Below are positions 16,801 through 26,035 of a stretch of 64,000 nt of DNA, one piece after another. The DNA lies in NCBI GenBank assembly GCA_965219485.1, contig OZ244774.1, positions 1,178,001 through 1,242,000 on the forward strand. Reading direction: 5' to 3'. This DNA comes from UBA8337 sp937907245 (GTDB lineage Bacteria; Pseudomonadota; Alphaproteobacteria; RS24). Below the pieces are notes generated by a model, which was not told the DNA's origin, did no database searches, and was given only the letters and a program-made list of their open reading frames with translations. Position 1 is the first letter of the stretch; every line of letters begins with the position of its first letter. The position numbers were made by a program, and so were the translations under genes.

Positions 16801-18084
16801 TTAAAGTTTGCGGCCTGAAAATGCGAAAGGGGCGGCGTCTATCTCTGGCTTTGTTCCACTAATTAAATCAGCCAAAAGGCGCGCCGAGCCCACTGCCATC
16901 GTCCAGCCCAAATGACCATGCCCGACATTGAGCCATAGGCCTTGCATGGGCGTGGCGCCAATGAATGGGCGCCCATCGGACGACATAGGCCGCAAACCAG
17001 CCCAAGCCTCGCCATTTTCCCAGTCCAATTGCGCTGCCATATCTGGCATCAGACGTTCGAAAAACTTTTGCAATAAGCGCAAGCGACGCGGCTCTATTGT
17101 TCGGTCATGCCCCATAAATTCAGCCATGCCCAAAATGCGAAGTCTGTCGGCCAGCGGCGTTACTGCGATATGCAACCGTGGGTCAACCAATGGGTGGGTT
17201 AAACGCGGGCCGCTTAGAGATTGGGTCGATAGCGTGAGCGAATAGCCTTTGGCGGGCTGCACAGGCAAATTTAGTCCCAAGGGCGCCAAAATATCTCGCG
17301 CGCCAACGCCTGCCGATACAACCACCTGCCCGCGCAATAACTCGCCATCGACTTCCACCCCAACCACGCGGTTTCCTTCGCGGTGCAGTTTACCTGCCTG
17401 CGCGCCAAGCCGAACCTCCCCGCCCAGCTTTTTGGCATGCGCCAGTAATTGCTCACAAAACAACCGAGCATTGCCAACGCGGTCATCGGGAAAATACAAG
17501 GCACCTGTTAGCGCATCGGCGGCTGATTTGGCATGCGCGAGGCTTGGCTCGCGGGCGAACAGAGCCTCGCGATCTAGCTCTTCATAGACAAGACCTTGCG
17601 GGGCTAAAACTCGCGCCATCTCGAGAGCGTCGGCGCGCTCGCTATCGGTATGAAAAAGTTTCAGGGTTCCGGGCTCCGCCGCCTCGAATTGCAAGCCAAG
17701 GAGATCGCGTAAAGCATCTGTCTGGCGGGTCGAATATTGCGCCAACGCATAATTGGCTAAGGTGATGGCACGGTGGCGCGCAGGGGCAGAATTGCGCAAA
17801 AAATCAGCCCCCCAGCCGAGAAGGTTTGGCACTTGGCCGAGGTGCAATTTCATCGGCGCTAGCGGGTTAAAAACAGAGGCAAATAGCGGCGCGGCAATAC
17901 CGGGGTTGTTCCATGGGTCGGGTAGGCTTGGGTGCAAAACCGCGCCATTGGCAAAGCTGGCGCCTTGGGCGACCTCGGTTTGGCCATCTATCAAAACCGT
18001 GGCGATGCCGCGCGCTGCCAGTTCGTAAAAACTGGTAACCCCCGCCACGCCAGCACCGATAATGATAATTGGGCCTTGTGTCAT
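16801..18084 (-). CDS. dadA: D-amino acid dehydrogenase-like FAD oxidoreductase
   Basis: I place the start at ATG 18084 (427 residues, MTQGPIIIIGAGVAG), because the dinucleotide-binding GAGVAG loop then begins at residue 10 as usual and AGGAGA lies about 9 bases upstream. The protein has the DAO fold: FAD loop, ASFANGAVLHPSLPDPWNNPG near residues 40-60, VVVSAGVGARDIL, and the C-terminal RPMSSDGRPFIG ... LNVGHGHLGWTMAVGSA segment, all characteristic of DadA. It would deaminate D-amino acids and pass electrons to the membrane quinone pool. No alanine racemase is nearby. A related glycine or proline oxidase is the main alternative. Confidence 0.88.
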   Translation of the reverse strand: MTQGPIIIIGAGVAGVTSFYELAARGIATVLIDGQTEVAQGASFANGAVLHPSLPDPWNNPGIAAPLFASVFNPLAPMKLHLGQVPNLLGWGADFLRNSAPARHRAITLANYALAQYSTRQTDALRDLLGLQFEAAEPGTLKLFHTDSERADALEMARVLAPQGLVYEELDREALFAREPSLAHAKSAADALTGALYFPDDRVGNARLFCEQLLAHAKKLGGEVRLGAQAGKLHREGNRVVGVEVDGELLRGQVVVSAGVGARDILAPLGLNLPVQPAKGYSLTLSTQSLSGPRLTHPLVDPRLHIAVTPLADRLRILGMAEFMGHDRTIEPRRLRLLQKFFERLMPDMAAQLDWENGEAWAGLRPMSSDGRPFIGATPMQGLWLNVGHGHLGWTMAVGSARLLADLISGTKPEIDAAPFAFSGRKL

Positions 18085-18174
18085 CGCGCTTTGTATCTCC
18101 TGCTTAAGGACCTGCCTGAGCTGGGAAAATAACAATATTTGGCTCAATTACCAGCCCCGATTACGCTGGGCAGC

Positions 18175-18203
18175 TTGACATGCAAGACCAGCTTTCGTCT
18201 AAT
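18175..18203 (+). promoter_or_regulatory. Sigma-70-type promoter for the GST gene at 18230
   Basis: TTGACA at 18175-18180 is separated by exactly 17 bases from TCTAAT at 18198-18203. The start codon at 18230 follows with a GGAGATAGG-type ribosome site, leaving a leader of about 20 bases. This is the best housekeeping promoter match I noticed in the window. Confidence 0.6.
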
Positions 18204-18229
18204 TTTCATAACTCTTGTAGGAGATAGGA

Positions 18230-19276
18230 ATGTCAAAAATCATCGAACTTATGGGGGCGCCCGGCTCGCCCTATACGCGCAAAATGCTGGCTCTTATGCG
18301 CTACCGTCAAATTCCGTACAAAGTTTTTTGGCAAAGTAATATCGCTGGCAGTGGGACGCGAAACTCTAAATATCCGCAAGCTAAAGTTGGTCTTTTGCCA
18401 ACGTTCTATTTTCCTGACGACAAGGGAGACTTACAGGCGGTCACAGATTCCAGCCCCATTTTGCGTCGCTTTGAGGAAACCCATACTGGCCGCAGCGTCA
18501 TTCCAAGCGACCCGATAATGACCTTCTTGAATTGGTTGATAGAAGATTATGCCGATGAATGGCTAACCAAAGCGATGTTTCACTACCGCTGGCATTATGC
18601 CGCCGACATAGAAAAAGCGGGTTCGATTTTACCGCGCTGGTATGCCAACACCGCCAGCGATGAAGAGATTGCCCCGATATCGAAAATGATTAGCCAGCGC
18701 CAAATCTCTCGCCTGTCTTACGTCGGCTCCAATGAAGTGACCAAAGAAACCATTGAAGGCAGCTTCCAAAGGTTTTTGGAAATCTTTAACGCCCACCTTG
18801 AAACGAGCCCTTATCTGTTTGGCACTCGCCCCGCATCTGCCGATTTCGCCATTTACGGGCAATTGACCCAATTGGCCTTATTTGACCCCACCCCCGCGCA
18901 CCTAATTACGCAGAACTTCCCGCGTATTTATGCTTGGACAGAAGCCATGGAAGATTTATCTGGCCTGCCCGTCGCCGACGAAGACAGCGGCTGGCTCGAC
19001 GGTGCGGAAATCGGCCCGACGCTTACGCGTCTCTTGGCCGAAATCGCCACTCTTTATTTGCCTTATCTGAAAGCCAACGCGCAGGCCGTCATGGCAGGCG
19101 CCGAAATTTTGGAAACCCAATTAGATGGCCGCGCTTGGACGCAAAACCCCTTTCCGTATCAGGCCAAATGCCTGAAATGGATCGGCGAACAATATGAGGC
19201 CTTAAACGAGGCCGATAAAACCCGACTGGCAACGGCCGTGAAGGGCAGCGGCTTGCCTGAGGCCTTACAAAATTAA
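18230..19276 (+). CDS. Glutathione S-transferase family protein (long form)
   Basis: This 348-residue protein starts with a GST thioredoxin-fold domain (MSKIIELMGAPGSPYTRKML, with a Ser-Pro-Tyr at the glutathione site and DSSPILRRFEE at about residue 80). A large C-terminal helical domain follows with TSPYLFGTRPASADFAIYGQL, the GST helix that carries the N-capping Asp. It is longer than the usual 200-230 residues, with about 100 extra residues at the end. A good promoter lies directly upstream. It is convergent with an SDR gene and the two stop codons overlap within TTAA (19273-19276). The substrate is unknown. Confidence 0.88.
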   Translation: MSKIIELMGAPGSPYTRKMLALMRYRQIPYKVFWQSNIAGSGTRNSKYPQAKVGLLPTFYFPDDKGDLQAVTDSSPILRRFEETHTGRSVIPSDPIMTFLNWLIEDYADEWLTKAMFHYRWHYAADIEKAGSILPRWYANTASDEEIAPISKMISQRQISRLSYVGSNEVTKETIEGSFQRFLEIFNAHLETSPYLFGTRPASADFAIYGQLTQLALFDPTPAHLITQNFPRIYAWTEAMEDLSGLPVADEDSGWLDGAEIGPTLTRLLAEIATLYLPYLKANAQAVMAGAEILETQLDGRAWTQNPFPYQAKCLKWIGEQYEALNEADKTRLATAVKGSGLPEALQN

Positions 19277-20010
19277 GATAGGGTAAGACCGCCGTCGGCA
19301 ATGATGGTTTGGCCTGTCACATAGGCGGCCAAAGGCGAGGCGAGAAATAATACGACGCCTGCCATATCTTCGGGCGTACCAGCGCGGCGTTGCGGAATGG
19401 CCCGCAGCGCACCAGCCAAGCGTTTTTCGTTTTCTGTGGTCACTGCCGTTAATTTGGTTGGCACCAGGCCTGGCGCCAATCCGTTAACCCGAATGCCGTC
19501 TTGCGCCCAAGCCTCGCCCAGCGTTTTGGTAAGACTGATGGCCGCCGCTTTGGAAGCAGCATAGGCCGGATTACCCTTATTGGACTGCATGCCGGAAACA
19601 GAGCTGACGATAATGATAGACCCTTGAGCTTGAGATAGCAGCGGCTTGAACTTATTGGCGCAATGCATCACCGAGTCGATGTTGACCGCCATCACTTCAT
19701 CCCAGCCAGGCTTTTCAAACTCCTCGCGGCCATAGCGCACCGTGCCTTGGCAAAGCACCAGCACATCAAGCTTGCTGAATGGCGCTTCATAAGCACGAAG
19801 CGCTTCGAAATCTGAGGCATTTAATTGTTCGTATTCTAGGCCCTCTAAATCTGAGCCATCGGAGGCTTGATAATCTTCGCGACGGGCACGGGTGCCCCAG
19901 ACGAAAACCTTGGCCCCGCGGGCGCGAAACCCGTGCGCCACCCCATTGCCAATGCCGCTGGAGCCCCCAACAACCAGAACTGTTTTTCCGGTAAAATCTA
20001 ATTCGCTCAT
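19273..20010 (-). CDS. Short-chain dehydrogenase/reductase (FabG-like)
   Basis: A classical 245-residue SDR with all motifs: VVGGSSGIGNGVA at the N-terminus, IIIVSSVSGM containing the catalytic Ser, YAASKAAAISLTKTL with Tyr and Lys, and the C-terminal VTGQTIIADGGLTLS. A basic residue after strand 2 (WGTRARRED) suggests NADP(H). GGGAGAG precedes the ATG. It is third in a same-strand run: acyl-CoA ligase (21267), MFS carrier (20031), SDR, with gaps of about 20 bases. This suggests uptake, CoA activation and reduction/oxidation of one carboxylic acid. It is convergent with the GST gene with a shared TTAA. Confidence 0.92.
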   Translation of the reverse strand: MSELDFTGKTVLVVGGSSGIGNGVAHGFRARGAKVFVWGTRARREDYQASDGSDLEGLEYEQLNASDFEALRAYEAPFSKLDVLVLCQGTVRYGREEFEKPGWDEVMAVNIDSVMHCANKFKPLLSQAQGSIIIVSSVSGMQSNKGNPAYAASKAAAISLTKTLGEAWAQDGIRVNGLAPGLVPTKLTAVTTENEKRLAGALRAIPQRRAGTPEDMAGVVLFLASPLAAYVTGQTIIADGGLTLS

Positions 20011-20030
20011 CGGTCTCTCCCTTGTTTCGC

Positions 20031-21245
20031 CTAGGCGTTTTCAAATTTCGGCAAGCTGAGAGATATTAAAATCACCGGTACCATTAAGATTGCCGCCATA
20101 ATCAACGCAATATCGTAATTGCCCGTCACATCCCAAATATAGCCTGTGTAAATGGGGCTTACGCCCGCACCAAAGATAAAGATCGAATATTGCAGACCAT
20201 AAATCGCGCCATAATTAGCCAAGCCAAAATAGCGCGCCGTGTAATAGCCAATCAAATCGACCTCGGCACCCACCGCAAAGCCCAAGGCAATGGCGGCCGC
20301 CATGGCATAGCCGATGCCGCCAACCCCCAATAATAAGCACCCCAAGCCAACCCCTGCAAAAACAACGGCCGTAAGATAAGGCGCAAAAATTCGGTCAATG
20401 AGAAAGCCGATAAGCAGGCGTCCAAACATTACCGATAAACCGAGCGCGGCCCCCAAACTACCAGCTTGCGCAGGGCTTAGCCCCGCGTCTTGCAACATCG
20501 GTATAAAGGCCGGAATAAGCCCCAGAATAGCCACCGAGATAAGGAAAAATATAGCGCCAACTTTCCAGAAAGTTAGGTTCCGCACCGCCTCCCCAAAGGT
20601 TAATCCAGTTTGGGCTTGGCTAATGGCCGGATCTTTTGATCCATCATCTTCGGGCGCATCTTTAATTAAAAAATACACGATGGGCAGAGCCGCCATAACG
20701 ATGAGAAACATCACCACAAAACCGGAGCGCCAACCGTTTTCGGCCACATAAGGGGTCATAAACTTTGGCATGACATAAGCCATCACCCCCGTCGATGTAA
20801 GGCTAATGCCTAAAGCAAGCCCGCGGTGTTTAACAAAAAACGCGTTCACTGCGCGGGTAAACGCCAAGCCTGTCGAGGCCACGCCAAACACCGCATAGGC
20901 CGCCGACAATAAATACAATTGCCAAATCGGCCCGTTCATAAAGGTAAAGCCCAGAAGCAAAATACCGTAGCCCGCGAGCGAAATCGTGGTGACGCGGCGT
21001 AAGCCATATCGGTCAATGAGCCTACCTGCAAACGTCGCCAGCAGCATCATTACCAAAACAGAGATGGATTGTTGCCCGCCAATTTCGGCGCGCGACCAAC
21101 CAAATTCTTCCTGCCATGGGCGCACCCAAATACCCGAAGAGTAATAAACCATGGAGGCCAAATTGACGCCAATGCCGACAAAAGCGGCAAATAACACGGT
21201 GCCGCCACGGGCGAATTCATTCACCGGAGAAGATGAATTTTGCAT
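20031..21245 (-). CDS. MFS transporter, monocarboxylate/OFA-like
   Basis: A 404-residue major facilitator with twelve predicted hydrophobic segments. The MFS loop 2-3 signature appears as GRLIDRYGLRRVTTISL and the symmetric one in the second half as GRLLIGFLIDRIFAPYL. The N-terminal region WQEEFGWSRAEIGGQQS resembles the oxalate/formate and monocarboxylate carriers. It lies 20 bases upstream of the SDR and 21 bases downstream of the acyl-CoA ligase, all on the minus strand, so it probably imports the acid that the ligase activates. GGAGG with a 9-base spacer supports ATG 21245. Confidence 0.92.
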   Translation of the reverse strand: MQNSSSPVNEFARGGTVLFAAFVGIGVNLASMVYYSSGIWVRPWQEEFGWSRAEIGGQQSISVLVMMLLATFAGRLIDRYGLRRVTTISLAGYGILLLGFTFMNGPIWQLYLLSAAYAVFGVASTGLAFTRAVNAFFVKHRGLALGISLTSTGVMAYVMPKFMTPYVAENGWRSGFVVMFLIVMAALPIVYFLIKDAPEDDGSKDPAISQAQTGLTFGEAVRNLTFWKVGAIFFLISVAILGLIPAFIPMLQDAGLSPAQAGSLGAALGLSVMFGRLLIGFLIDRIFAPYLTAVVFAGVGLGCLLLGVGGIGYAMAAAIALGFAVGAEVDLIGYYTARYFGLANYGAIYGLQYSIFIFGAGVSPIYTGYIWDVTGNYDIALIMAAILMVPVILISLSLPKFENA

Positions 21246-21266
21246 AATCTATGCCTCCAAAATCAA

Positions 21267-22826
21267 TTAGTTTACTTGCCGACCCTTGCCTTCCCAATAC
21301 GGAATGCGTAGGTCGCGTTTCAGCACTTTGCCGGCCCCAGACACAGGCAAGGTCTCGGCGCGCAAAGCGATAGAGCGTGGCAATTTATAATTTGCAATCA
21401 GCGGTCGGCAATGCTCCACAATCTCTTCGACAGTTGGTGTAAAGCCTTCTTTTGGAACGATAATTGCGTGTACAGCCTCGCCCCATTTATCGTCTGGGAT
21501 GCCAATCACAGCCACTTCGGCCACGCTTTCATGGGTAGAAATAGCGCTTTCGACTTCAGCCGAGAAGACGTTCTCACCGCCAGTAACAATCATGTCTTTG
21601 ATGCGGTCTGCGATAAACACAAAACCGTCTTCATCCATGTAGCCACCGTCGCCTGTATGCACCCAACCATCTTTTAGCGTGGCTGCGGTTTGCTCTTCCA
21701 GCTTCCAATAGCCCTGCATAACCCCCATGCCGCGCGCGGCAATCTCGCCCACTTCGCCGGGGGTGACGGGGTTGTTATCTTCATCGACGATTTTAATTTC
21801 CGTGCCTGGCGCGGCGCGTCCGGCAGAGCGCAATTTAGAATTATTGCCGCCAAGGACATGAAACTCAGGCTGCAAAGTCGTCACAATCGGGGCCAATTCG
21901 GTTTGGCCATAGCCCTGCATGATTTTTAAATGCGGCATGCGGGTAATCAAATCGGTAAGCAGGCCCTCTGGCATTGGCGACGCGCCATACAGCATGGAAC
22001 CCAGAGAACTTAGGCGTTTCGGGTCAAAACTTTCCGAATTCAGCAACATGCCAATCATCGTCGGCACCAATAACGTGTGGCTCACCCCATGGGTTTCCAC
22101 CGCGCTCATCACCCCTTCAATGTCGAACATTGGGATATAAACATGGGTTGCGCCAACCGCCGTCAGGCCGCCACTGGCGGCGCCATCGGCCAGGTGAAAC
22201 ATCGGTGCAGCGTGCAGATAGCTGGACTCTGGACGAGCATCGAGCATTTTCGACATTACCAAATTATTATACCAAATCGCACGGTGCGGCAGCATCACGC
22301 CTTTTGGAAAGCCGGTCGTGCCGCCAGTATAATAAAGCCCGGCAAGGTCTTCGCCGCCGCGCATCGCGTCGTCGCATAGGCTGCCATTGGAAACCAAATC
22401 TTCATAGCCCAACATACCTTCTGGCACGTCGCCATCATCTAGGTAAATGACGTGCTTTAGGTGCGCGCACTCTTTACGAATGTCCGGCATGGCGGCGGAA
22501 AAAGCTTTGTCGACGAATAAAATTTCAGCTTCTGAATCATTTAAAGAGTAAGCGTTTTCAACAGCCGTCCAACGAATGTTCATTGGCACAACAGCGGCCC
22601 CTGACCACCAAACCGCGTGGTAATATTCAGTATAGCGGTCTGAGTTGAGGGCCAGAATAGCCACTCGGTCGCCAGGGCCTGCCCCCAGTTTGCGTAAACT
22701 ATCGGCTAGGCGCGCCACGCGTTCGCGGTGCTGCGCCCATGTGAACTTACGGTCTCCCATAATGGTAGCCGTCGCACTTGGGCGCGAGTCGGCGGCAGAG
22801 TTCATAAACTGTGTGACGTTCAACAT
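21267..22826 (-). CDS. Acyl-CoA synthetase (AMP-forming)
   Basis: I choose ATG 22826 (519 residues, MLNVTQFMNSAADSRPSA), where homologues begin; the frame is open for 27 codons further upstream without a ribosome site. Motifs: AMP loop YYTGGTTGFPKGVM, acyl-pocket YGASPMPEGLL ... QGYGQTELAP, and hinge HTGDGGYMDEDGFVFIADR with GGENVFSAEVE; the catalytic Lys lies in SGAGKVLKRDLR near the end. It belongs to the medium/long-chain or aryl-CoA ligase group. It leads the ligase - MFS - SDR operon. The promoter region is the 101 bases separating it from the outer membrane protein gene. Confidence 0.92.
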   Translation of the reverse strand: MLNVTQFMNSAADSRPSATATIMGDRKFTWAQHRERVARLADSLRKLGAGPGDRVAILALNSDRYTEYYHAVWWSGAAVVPMNIRWTAVENAYSLNDSEAEILFVDKAFSAAMPDIRKECAHLKHVIYLDDGDVPEGMLGYEDLVSNGSLCDDAMRGGEDLAGLYYTGGTTGFPKGVMLPHRAIWYNNLVMSKMLDARPESSYLHAAPMFHLADGAASGGLTAVGATHVYIPMFDIEGVMSAVETHGVSHTLLVPTMIGMLLNSESFDPKRLSSLGSMLYGASPMPEGLLTDLITRMPHLKIMQGYGQTELAPIVTTLQPEFHVLGGNNSKLRSAGRAAPGTEIKIVDEDNNPVTPGEVGEIAARGMGVMQGYWKLEEQTAATLKDGWVHTGDGGYMDEDGFVFIADRIKDMIVTGGENVFSAEVESAISTHESVAEVAVIGIPDDKWGEAVHAIIVPKEGFTPTVEEIVEHCRPLIANYKLPRSIALRAETLPVSGAGKVLKRDLRIPYWEGKGRQVN

Positions 22827-22927
22827 GGGTTTCCCTTTTTTGAATCTACTTAAAATAGGCAATCTCTTGCAAAATCCTGTCATAAACCGTCGGCTTTTGA
22901 CAAGCAAAATTGCGCCGAAATGCCTAA

Positions 22928-23737
22928 TTAGAACTTAAATTTCAAGCCTGAGGTAGCTTTGCGGTTCTCACGCGGAACGCCCGCAAATGGCACGCCATTA
23001 TAACGATAAGAATAGCCGGACGTGAACGTCAGGTTTTTTGACAAAGGAAACGATAAGGCCATCTCAGCCGTGACGCGCCTATCTTGCGCCTCGCCGTTGG
23101 TATTTGGCTGCCAATAGCTAACCGCATCCAACGTCCAGCCATAGGGCGATGTATATTTGCCTTGCAAGGAGACCGACGCCCGCGTCTCGCTATGGTTTTG
23201 AGACGCATCGCTGCTGTGGTCTTCCATCTCACGCATCACGCCCAGCACCGTCAGCACACGCCAGCCATTGTCTAGCACCAGCAAACGGCTAGGGCCGGCA
23301 CCCAGTAAATTGCGATAGCCGAGGCTTGCGAAATCATCGACTTCGGTTTGAATAAATGTTTCCCAACGCCAATCTGCCAAAACGCCGTTTTTGAAAATCC
23401 CGTCCTTAAATATATTGTGTTGAACATGACGCAAATGCAGCATCTGCTCATCTTCGTCTTCCACATCATTAACTTCGCCATAGGCGAACGAGCCGAAACT
23501 GCGCCATTCTTGATTATTGTTTTTATGCGCAACAGAAAACGAGGCGTCATAGCTGCGTTTCTCTGTGGTGGCGACAGTCTCCTCAAACGCTGCGGACACA
23601 CTGCCCGACCAGCCCTCTGAAATCACATCAAGCTGACGCACAATGACCGTGGCCTGGGCCGAGAGACTGGCCAGCACAAAAGCTCCCGTGAGCCCTATTA
23701 ATTTGGTGAATTTCTTGGTGGATCTCATAGCAAACAT
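22928..23737 (-). CDS. DUF481-like outer membrane beta-barrel protein
   Basis: A 269-residue exported protein. A signal peptide ends near ASLSAQA (about residue 29). The mature part is rich in alternating beta strands (SVSAAFEETVATTEKRSYDAS, then ASVSLQGKYTS and LTFTSGYSYRYNG) and ends in Phe (LKFKF), the usual outer-membrane targeting residue. The pattern of two strands with a repeated charged loop fits DUF481 / YdiY-type proteins, whose function is unclear. It lies between the acyl-CoA ligase operon and an FAD hydroxylase on the same strand but with gaps near 100 and 60 bases. A porin-like or structural role is the guess. Confidence 0.75.
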   Translation of the reverse strand: MFAMRSTKKFTKLIGLTGAFVLASLSAQATVIVRQLDVISEGWSGSVSAAFEETVATTEKRSYDASFSVAHKNNNQEWRSFGSFAYGEVNDVEDEDEQMLHLRHVQHNIFKDGIFKNGVLADWRWETFIQTEVDDFASLGYRNLLGAGPSRLLVLDNGWRVLTVLGVMREMEDHSSDASQNHSETRASVSLQGKYTSPYGWTLDAVSYWQPNTNGEAQDRRVTAEMALSFPLSKNLTFTSGYSYRYNGVPFAGVPRENRKATSGLKFKF

Positions 23738-23796
23738 AAACTCAAACCTTCTGGTTACTTTAGATTGGCGTTTTAGACTGATTTCGCGCGGCCACG

Positions 23797-24981
23797 CTAG
23801 TCTTGTTCCAAGTCAGCCTCTGGCGCCAAGGCATCATAGCTATAGATTTTATCCATGACCCGTTGCCCCGCCCAAGGCGCCAGTTGGTTGCGCAAAACCG
23901 CCCCAAGGCCTCGCATATGAAACACACGCGCGTTTCGCCGCGATATGTTTTGCACCATGGCCGTGCGGGGTTTTCGAATATCTTCATAGCGCTTGAGCGC
24001 CGACACAGTGTCGGCCATGTTTGCCAAACAATTCGCCAGCACAGCGCCATCTTCAATCGCCATGGCCGAGCCTTGCGCCATGAACGGCAACATTGGATGG
24101 GCCGCATCGCCCAAAAGCGTGACCCGCCCCTGCCCCCAGTACGCCATGGGCGCGCGGTCAAACAGAGCCCATTTATACAAACTATCGGGTTCGGCCGCAG
24201 CCACGAGCTGCTGAATATCGCCATGCCAACCCGAAAAATCATCGGCCAGCTCTGACACCGTGCCCGGGTGCGCCCAGGACTCGATTTCCCAACCCGCTTT
24301 TTCAACCACGCAAACGCAGTTCACCATAGCGCCGCCTTGCACATAATAATGCACGAAATGTTTACCTGGCCCCCACCAAACGCTAGCTTTGCGCGGGATT
24401 AGATGTGCAGGCAATTTTTCAGTCGGCACCAAGGCGCGCCAAGCGACATGGCCTGTAAAGCGCGCTTTTTCCGCCCCCCATAGCTGCGTGCGAACCGCCG
24501 AATGAATACCGTCGGCGCCAATAAGAGCCTCGCCTTCATAAGTTTCGCCCGCATGAAGCAGCGAGACGCCAGTCGGATTTTGCGATGCCGCCTCAATGCG
24601 GGCGTTGGTATGCAGGGAAATTAGTGGGTTTTCTTGTGCCGCCTCGGCCAAAACACGCAGCAAATCACCACGATGAATATGATAATAAGGCGCGCCATAT
24701 GTTTCTAGGGCCTGCGTACCAAGGCGCGTTTCCGCTATCGTCTTGCCATGTCGCCAATGACGAATTTGCGCGGCTTCTGGCGAGACCACAAATGGCTGAA
24801 GCGATTTTTCGATGCCAAGGTCGTGCAACATCCGCGAGCTATTGGGCGATATTTGGATGCCCGCGCCGACTTCTTCAAAGGCAGCGGCTTGCTCAAAGAC
24901 ATGGGTTTGAAGGCCGTGTCGAGCCAGAGCCAGCGCGGCCGTAAGCCCGCCAATACCCCCCCCTGCAATTAATATCGCCAA
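23797..24981 (-). CDS. FAD-dependent monooxygenase, salicylate/3-hydroxybenzoate hydroxylase-like
   Basis: A group A flavoprotein hydroxylase: N-terminal FAD loop ILIAGGGIGGLTAALAL, the DG motif in IGADGIHSAVR (about residue 160), and the second FAD motif LLGDAAHPMLPFMAQG (about 280). It would hydroxylate a phenolic or aromatic acid with NAD(P)H and O2. Two starts compete. ATG 25002 has no ribosome site, whereas TTG 24981 has AGGAGA at 24989-24994 with a 7-base spacer and puts the FAD loop at the usual position, so I prefer TTG (394 residues). A tRNA-Thr gene lies just upstream on the same strand. Confidence 0.9.
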   Translation of the reverse strand: MAILIAGGGIGGLTAALALARHGLQTHVFEQAAAFEEVGAGIQISPNSSRMLHDLGIEKSLQPFVVSPEAAQIRHWRHGKTIAETRLGTQALETYGAPYYHIHRGDLLRVLAEAAQENPLISLHTNARIEAASQNPTGVSLLHAGETYEGEALIGADGIHSAVRTQLWGAEKARFTGHVAWRALVPTEKLPAHLIPRKASVWWGPGKHFVHYYVQGGAMVNCVCVVEKAGWEIESWAHPGTVSELADDFSGWHGDIQQLVAAAEPDSLYKWALFDRAPMAYWGQGRVTLLGDAAHPMLPFMAQGSAMAIEDGAVLANCLANMADTVSALKRYEDIRKPRTAMVQNISRRNARVFHMRGLGAVLRNQLAPWAGQRVMDKIYSYDALAPEADLEQD

Positions 24982-25058
24982 GCCAACTTCTCCTAAGACC
25001 ATGCGTCTTTGAGAAGAAACTTAGCCTATGGATGCGGGGAAAGAAAGCGAAGGAAAAA

Positions 25059-25134
25059 TGGTGCCGGCTGAGAGACTTGAACTCCCGACCCTCTGATTAC
25101 AAATCAGATGCTCTACCAACTGAGCTAAGCCGGC
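25059..25134 (-). tRNA. tRNA-Thr (anticodon TGT)
   Basis: Minus-strand cloverleaf: acceptor GCCGGCT (25134-25128) pairs with AGCCGGC (25069-25063), the D-arm reads AGCTCAGTTGGTAGAGC, the anticodon arm CTGATTTGTAATCAG has TGT in the loop, and the T-arm is GGGTCGGGAGTTCAAGTC-like with TTC at the loop. A discriminator A and encoded CCA (25061-25059) complete the 76-base gene. It reads ACA and ACG codons. Confidence 0.97.
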
Positions 25135-25182
25135 TCGCCCATAGCTTCGCATTCGCTTCGCCTTGGACTGCGCTTGAGATAG

Positions 25183-25211
25183 CCAATATTCATCGGCTTG
25201 GCAAGCGTCAA
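25183..25211 (-). promoter_or_regulatory. Probable promoter of tRNA-Thr
   Basis: On the minus strand TTGACG (25211-25206) is followed after 17 bases by TATTGG (25188-25183), about 50 bases upstream of the tRNA 5' end. The -35 box is strong and the -10 box weak. Confidence 0.45.
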
Positions 25212-25263
25212 TTCTACCCTCTCATCTTGCCTACACAATGCGCTGCAAAGCAAGTTTGCGGTG

Positions 25264-25950
25264 TTACTTGGATGGCAAAATCATGCTGGGCCGGTCGTCT
25301 AGTTTTGTCGCCGCTTGAAACGCCGGGCGGGCCTTCATTCGGGCCAGCCAATCTTGCAAGTTTGGATAAGCGCCCAAAAGCCCGCGCGAGTCCGCCCCCT
25401 CAATATTGTAGACAATCAAAATATCCGCCAAGCTCAGCGCCGAACCACCGAAATATTTTTTCTTCGACAAATCAGCTTCCGCTTGGTCTAGCAAAGCAAA
25501 CAGGCGCGGCTGAATAAAGCCTTTGGTCAACGCTCCCGTAATCATCTTCGCCATGGGGCGCAAGAAAAACGGAACCCGCTCCGTGGTCATTCGCAGCACA
25601 GTTTGCATTAGCAAAATAGGCATCATCGAACCTTGCGCGGTATGAAACCAAAATAAATAGCGGGTGCGATCCTCGCTGCCAACTTCAGGGCGCAAGCCAC
25701 AGTCGGGCGACAAATCAGCCAGATAATCCATAATGGCGCTGCTTTCCGCCAAAGCCAGTTTACCATGCGTAATCACTGGCGCCGTGCCGATGGGAGAAAT
25801 CGCCTTATATTCAGCCGGCGCTAATACGCTGACGGGGTCGCGGTTATACGACTTCAACTCATACGGCTGCCCCATCTCTTCCAATAGCCACAGAATACGG
25901 AACGATTGTGAATACTCCAGATGATGAAGCGTAAGTTTTTTGGCAGCCAT
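25264..25950 (-). CDS. Glutathione S-transferase
   Basis: A 228-residue GST with an N-terminal domain LTLHHLEYSQSFRILWLLEE, followed by AVITHGKLALAESSAIMDYL-like sequence containing the conserved ESSAI that binds the glutathione backbone. The C-terminal helical domain has YFGGSALSLADILIVYNIE with the structural Asp. The ATG at 25950 has AGGAAAC upstream. It is the third of four GSTs in the window. It is separated from tRNA-Thr by about 130 bases and from the DUF2855 gene upstream by 85 bases, so it may be monocistronic. Detoxification or maleylpyruvate-type isomerisation are possible roles. Confidence 0.92.
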   Translation of the reverse strand: MAAKKLTLHHLEYSQSFRILWLLEEMGQPYELKSYNRDPVSVLAPAEYKAISPIGTAPVITHGKLALAESSAIMDYLADLSPDCGLRPEVGSEDRTRYLFWFHTAQGSMMPILLMQTVLRMTTERVPFFLRPMAKMITGALTKGFIQPRLFALLDQAEADLSKKKYFGGSALSLADILIVYNIEGADSRGLLGAYPNLQDWLARMKARPAFQAATKLDDRPSMILPSK

Positions 25951-26035
25951 AATAGGTTTCCTGTTTCTAAAATAAGTCTTGCGAGTTACTTATGTCGTTA
26001 CTCAAAATAGTCTAGTCGAAGCCGAAAAGACATGA

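Noticed and set aside
21974..22450. 158-codon plus-strand frame antisense to the acyl-CoA synthetase
   Set aside because: The opposite strand encodes conserved ligase motifs; the frame is a shadow with no ribosome site or recognisable domain.
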